In this document: positions 14,430 through 17,289 of the stretch, piece after piece
Numbering within the stretch: position 1 is the stretch's first letter
Layout: each line of letters opens with the position of its first letter
Assembly: GCA_045655805.1 (NCBI GenBank)
Contig: JAZOPZ010000004.1
Coordinates: 1 to 17,289 of the forward strand
Source of the DNA: UBA11475 sp045655805
GTDB taxonomy: Bacteria; Bacillota; Clostridia; Christensenellales; Borkfalkiaceae
Direction: 5' to 3'
Length of the DNA: 17,289 nucleotides
Notes under the pieces: model-generated
Told to the model about the DNA's origin: nothing
What the model saw: only the letters and a program-made list of their open reading frames with translations
The model's database searches: none
Position numbers and translations under genes: made by a program

Positions 14430-14777
14430 ATGGCATACAGAGGTGGATTTAACGGTGGTTTCGGCGGTGGCGGAAACCAAATGCAAAATTTAATGAAACA
14501 AGCGCAAAAAATGCAACAAGAAATGCAAAAAGCGCAAGAAGAACTTGCTGAAACCGAACTTACGGGGACGGCAGGTAACGGTATGGTGTCTATTACCGTT
14601 AGTGGTAATAAAGAAATTTTAGGCGTTTCTATCGCACCTGAAGTTGTTGACCCTGACGACGTTGAAATGCTTGAAGACCTTATTATGGTGGCGTTTAACG
14701 ATGCTATGGAACAAGTTGAAGAATTATCTAACGAAAAGTTAGGTAAATTCGGCGGTGGACTTGGGGGAATGTTTTAA
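14430..14777 (+). CDS. ybaB: YbaB/EbfC-family nucleoid-associated protein
   Basis: A 115-residue protein that forms a tweezer-like dimer and binds DNA. After a Gly-rich head (residues 4-15) comes a long helix at about 17-45 (MQNLMKQAQKMQQEMQKAQEELA), then the conserved strand region GTAGNGMVSITVSGNKEILGVSI and PEVVDPDDVEMLEDLIMVAFNDAM. A Gly-rich tail GGGLGGMF ends it. GGAG lies 7-8 nt before the ATG. Its position between dnaX and recR is among the most conserved gene orders in bacteria and supports a role in recombination or repair. Confidence 0.94.
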   Translation: MAYRGGFNGGFGGGGNQMQNLMKQAQKMQQEMQKAQEELAETELTGTAGNGMVSITVSGNKEILGVSIAPEVVDPDDVEMLEDLIMVAFNDAMEQVEELSNEKLGKFGGGLGGMF

Positions 14778-14779
14778 CG

Positions 14780-15376
14780 GTGAAAGTGTTTATAGAACCG
14801 ATTGGTAAGCTTATTAACGAGTTTACAAAACTTCCGGGTGTTGGACAAAAGACGGCGCAAAGATACGCTTACAAAATTATAAACATGTCCGACGATGACG
14901 CTAGGGCGTTTGCTAATGCAATTTTGTCGGCAAAAAGGGACGTGCATTATTGCAAGGTTTGTGGTAACTTTTCTGAAAGTGAAGTTTGTGATATTTGCAG
15001 TAAGCGAAATCCGTCTTCAATTTGTGTGGTAAAAGAACCTAAAGACGTTATTGCTATTGAAAAGTTAAACGAGTTCGACGGCGTTTATCACGTTTTACAC
15101 GGCACTCTTTCACCTATGGAAGGTATAGGACCTAACGATATTAAAATCCGTGAACTTTTAGCACGCATTGGTACGGGTGAAACGGTTAAGGAAGTTATTA
15201 TGGCGACTAACCCCGACGTTGAGGGAGAGGCTACCGCTATGTATATAACTTCACTTTTAAAACCACTCGGTGTAAAGGTTACTCGTTTAGCGCACGGTAT
15301 ACCTATCGGTACTGACCTTGAATATGCAGACGAAGTTACTTTGTCACGTGCTTTCGTGGATAGAAAAACGTTATGA
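14780..15376 (+). CDS. recR: Recombination protein RecR
   Basis: RecR works with RecO, and in some bacteria RecF, to load RecA onto single-stranded DNA at gaps. The 198 residues carry all expected parts in order: a helix-hairpin-helix LPGVGQKTAQRYA (18-30), a C4 zinc finger C58/C61/C70/C73, a Toprim domain from about 79 (ICVVKEPKDVIAIEK; ATNPDVEGEATA at 142-153), and a C-terminal Walker B-like end. The start is GTG 14780, two bases after the ybaB stop, with GGGGGAA at 14764-14770 as ribosome site. It ends with TGA and is followed 9 bp later by an interrupted alpha-galactosidase-like gene, an unusual neighbour. Confidence 0.96.
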   Translation: MKVFIEPIGKLINEFTKLPGVGQKTAQRYAYKIINMSDDDARAFANAILSAKRDVHYCKVCGNFSESEVCDICSKRNPSSICVVKEPKDVIAIEKLNEFDGVYHVLHGTLSPMEGIGPNDIKIRELLARIGTGETVKEVIMATNPDVEGEATAMYITSLLKPLGVKVTRLAHGIPIGTDLEYADEVTLSRAFVDRKTL

Positions 15377-15385
15377 GTTTTTTTT

Positions 15386-17125
15386 ATGGAATACTTATTT
15401 GACGATATAGTTTTTAATACGAAAACCGACACTTTATTAAAGAAGGAAAATTTTTTACAAATAAAAAGTGGTGAGATTTCTGAATATTTAATTAAACTTA
15501 AGTTCGACGGAGAAGTTTTGCCTAGCACTTTTAGAATTACTTTTAGGGAAAACTTGATTGATGAATTCGGGTTCTTTTCTTCTACGTCAGGTGGCTAGAG
15601 GAAAATTACGCCAAACTGGTCAAAGAGAGAAGAATGTAGTAGAACGGCGTCTGGTATGCCAATGTTTACGCTATTTTCAAAAGACGATAAAAATCGTTTG
15701 ACGGTGGCTTTGCTAGATGCGTCCAACGCTACGAAATTAAGAGTTGGCGTAATTGAAGAAACTGGTGAGTTGGAAATTTACGCTGAAATTTTTACAGAAC
15801 TTTGCCCTAAAATGAGTGAGTACGAAACAGTTCTTCGCATTGATAGAAGGGATATAGATTTTTCTTCCGTTGTAAAACAAACCCGTGCGTGGTGGGCTGA
15901 AAACGGCGCAAAAAGTGCTTATACTCCTATATACGCAACCAAGCCTATGTATTCGACTTGGTATAGTTTTCATCAAGACGTTATTGCTGAAAACGTGCTA
16001 AAAGAGTGTGCCGAGGCTAAAAAGCTAGGGATGCATAGCGTTATCGTTGACGACGGTTGGCAAACGGGCGATAATTCCCGTGGGTACGCTTATTGTGGCG
16101 ATTGGGAAGTTTACGAGGGTAAAATTCCGTCAATGAAAAAGTTCGTTGACGATATTCACGCGCTCGGCATGAAGTTCTTGATTTGGTTCTCCGTTCCGTT
16201 CGTTGGTATTCATAGTAAAGTGTACGAAAAATTTAAAGGTATGTATTTAAGCCACAATAAAGGTCATGATACTGCTGTTTTGGACCCAAGGTTTAAAGTG
16301 GTTAGAGAGTATTTATCCGATACTTATTGTGAGTACGTTAAAAAGTTCGGTTGGGACGGCTTAAAACTTGACTTTATAGATTCGTTTAAGTTGAGCGAAA
16401 ATAGTTCAACCGATTACGATAAAATGGACTGCTTGTCCGTTGAAGAAGGCGTTAATCTTTTAATAAAAGAAGTGTATGAAAAAGTTACGGCGATAAATCC
16501 TGAATTTATGATTGAATTCCGTCAAACCTACGTAGGTCCTATGATAGGCAAATACGGCAATATTTTTAGGGTTGCAGATTGTCCTTACGATTCGATTTCT
16601 AATAAAATAGGCGCTATAAGTTTAAGGCTCACGTCAGGTACTACGGCTGTTCATAGTGATATGATTATGTGGAATAAGCAAGACACCGTTTATTCCGTAG
16701 CGTATCAGTTTTTAGCAACGCTCTTTGCAGTACCTCAAATTTCGGTTAAGTTTGATAATATTAGCGACGAGCAACGCGACTTTTTGCAAGGCTATCTCGC
16801 GTTTTGGAATAAACACGAAAACACCCTTGCTAAAGGTGATTTAACTGCAAACGGTGTAGATGCTAATTTTACCATAGCGTCAAGTCAAACGGAAAAGGAA
16901 AAAATTACTGCCGTTTATCAACAGACTGTCGCAAAAGTTGATGGTAAAAAGGTAGAGTATATCTTTAACGCAACGGGTATTGACGGCTTGTATATAGAGT
17001 GCAAAGATATCTTAAAGTATGAAATTTACGACGTTTTCAGTAAATTAGTAGGTAGTGGTGAGATTAGTGAAAAGTTAACTAAATTAGCCGTTCCTAATTG
17101 TGGTAGAATAAAACTTTATAAATAA
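15386..17125 (+). pseudogene. Alpha-galactosidase (GH36-like) gene interrupted by one in-frame TAG
   Basis: Two parts, 15386-15598 (70 residues) and 15656-17125 (489 residues), lie in the same frame. The 57 bases between have no other stop. Read through codon 71 (TAG), they form one 579-position protein. It resembles melibiase-type alpha-galactosidases, which release terminal alpha-galactose. The TIM barrel shows PMYSTWYSFHQ, VIVDDGWQTGD, DGLKLDFID with the probable nucleophile D329, and FRVADCPYD with the probable acid/base D398 (composite numbering). Both catalytic residues are intact, so the stop looks recent or is read through. The ATG at 15656 has no ribosome site, so independent expression of the second part is doubtful. 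The first ATG also has only a weak site, behind a run of eight T. There is no signal peptide. Alternatives are a sequencing error or recoding of UAG. Confidence 0.72.
15596..15598 (+). other. In-frame TAG codon inside the alpha-galactosidase-like reading frame
   Basis: The codons around it read GGC TAG AGG, giving SGG-stop-RKITPNW. One base change from TAT, TAC, TGG, TTG, CAG, AAG, GAG or TCG would give TAG. No other frame disruption is seen in the gene. Confidence 0.85.
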
Positions 17126-17152
17126 TTTAAAATAGACAAAAAGCCACCCAAA

Positions 17153-17289
17153 GCCGAGTCCCTACAAGGGATTCGGCAACTAAATAAATCCTAAACGGAT
17201 TTGTGATATTCGTCTAACGACGAGTTATATTGCCTATCGGCAGTTATATTTGCCTAACGGCAAGTTGTGGATTTATTTAATATAACTTT
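17153..17289. repeat. Array of mini-hairpins, right copy, incomplete at the window edge
   Basis: This is the inverted copy of the left-end element. In plus-strand order it has the 25-nt hairpin 17153-17177 (loop TACAA, one G-T pair) and a stem 17186-17191/17197-17202. Three tetraloop hairpins follow at 17210-17223, 17231-17242 and 17250-17263, their starts 20-21 nt apart and joined by GTTATAT-like spacers. AAATAAATCC at 17182-17191 is the exact reverse complement of 17269-17278, so the 97-nt core 17182-17278 could close as in the left copy, whose core is also 97 nt. It lies 27 bp after the alpha-galactosidase stop and runs to the end of the window. Confidence 0.85.

Noticed and set aside
15656..17125. 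Independent start at ATG 15656 for a shorter alpha-galactosidase
   Set aside because: There is no ribosome site, and the in-frame codons upstream (RKITPNW and onward) look like part of the same domain.
1..17289. The two inverted end repeats as terminal repeats of one large transposon
   Set aside because: The block between holds core housekeeping genes in conserved order and no transposase or integrase. Dispersed repeats at contig ends explain it better.

Overview
The window looks like chromosomal DNA of a low-GC, endospore-type Firmicute, probably an uncultured member of the Clostridia. The reasons are AT-rich intergenic DNA, strong AGGAGG-type ribosome sites, a SigH-type sigma factor, a CwlD-type amidase, and two gene orders familiar from Bacillus and Clostridium: lon-ysxC, and mrnC-rlmB-(yacP)-sigH with yacP missing. 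It carries 16 protein genes called with fair confidence, one probable 49-residue hydrophobic peptide gene, one glycoside hydrolase gene broken by a stop codon, and no rRNA or tRNA gene that I can see.

Layout. Bases 1-185 and 17153-17289 are two inverted copies of the same element: a string of tiny hairpins about 20 nt apart, next to a 25-nt imperfect hairpin. Both window ends fall inside this element, as expected for a contig broken at a dispersed repeat. Next comes a promoter and a possible structured leader or small RNA (249-451) ending in a UUCG terminator just before a SLOG/DUF1273 gene. That gene converges on an ArsR-type repressor gene. A palindrome and the small hydrophobic ORF lie upstream of the repressor. 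An operon uvrC - HAD phosphatase - lon - ysxC runs from 1648 to a bidirectional terminator at 7447. On the minus strand, a DUF6062 gene and an aldose 1-epimerase-like gene form a two-gene operon. Its promoter stands back to back with that of an alpha/beta hydrolase gene. After two terminators and an AT-rich intergenic region with DnaA-box-like repeats come cwlD and then mrnC - rlmB - sigH - dnaX - ybaB - recR. Last is an alpha-galactosidase-like gene interrupted by one in-frame TAG.

The genes mostly serve information processing and stress: DNA repair (uvrC, recR), replication (dnaX), protein quality control (lon), ribosome and rRNA maturation (ysxC, mrnC, rlmB), and sporulation or stationary phase (sigH, cwlD). 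A few sugar and ester metabolism genes are mixed in.

The most unusual items are the hairpin-array element, whose two copies show two compensatory base-pair changes; the nested-hairpin leader with its terminator; the lone TAG codon in a window where no gene ends in TAG; and the DnaA-box-like cluster ahead of cwlD.
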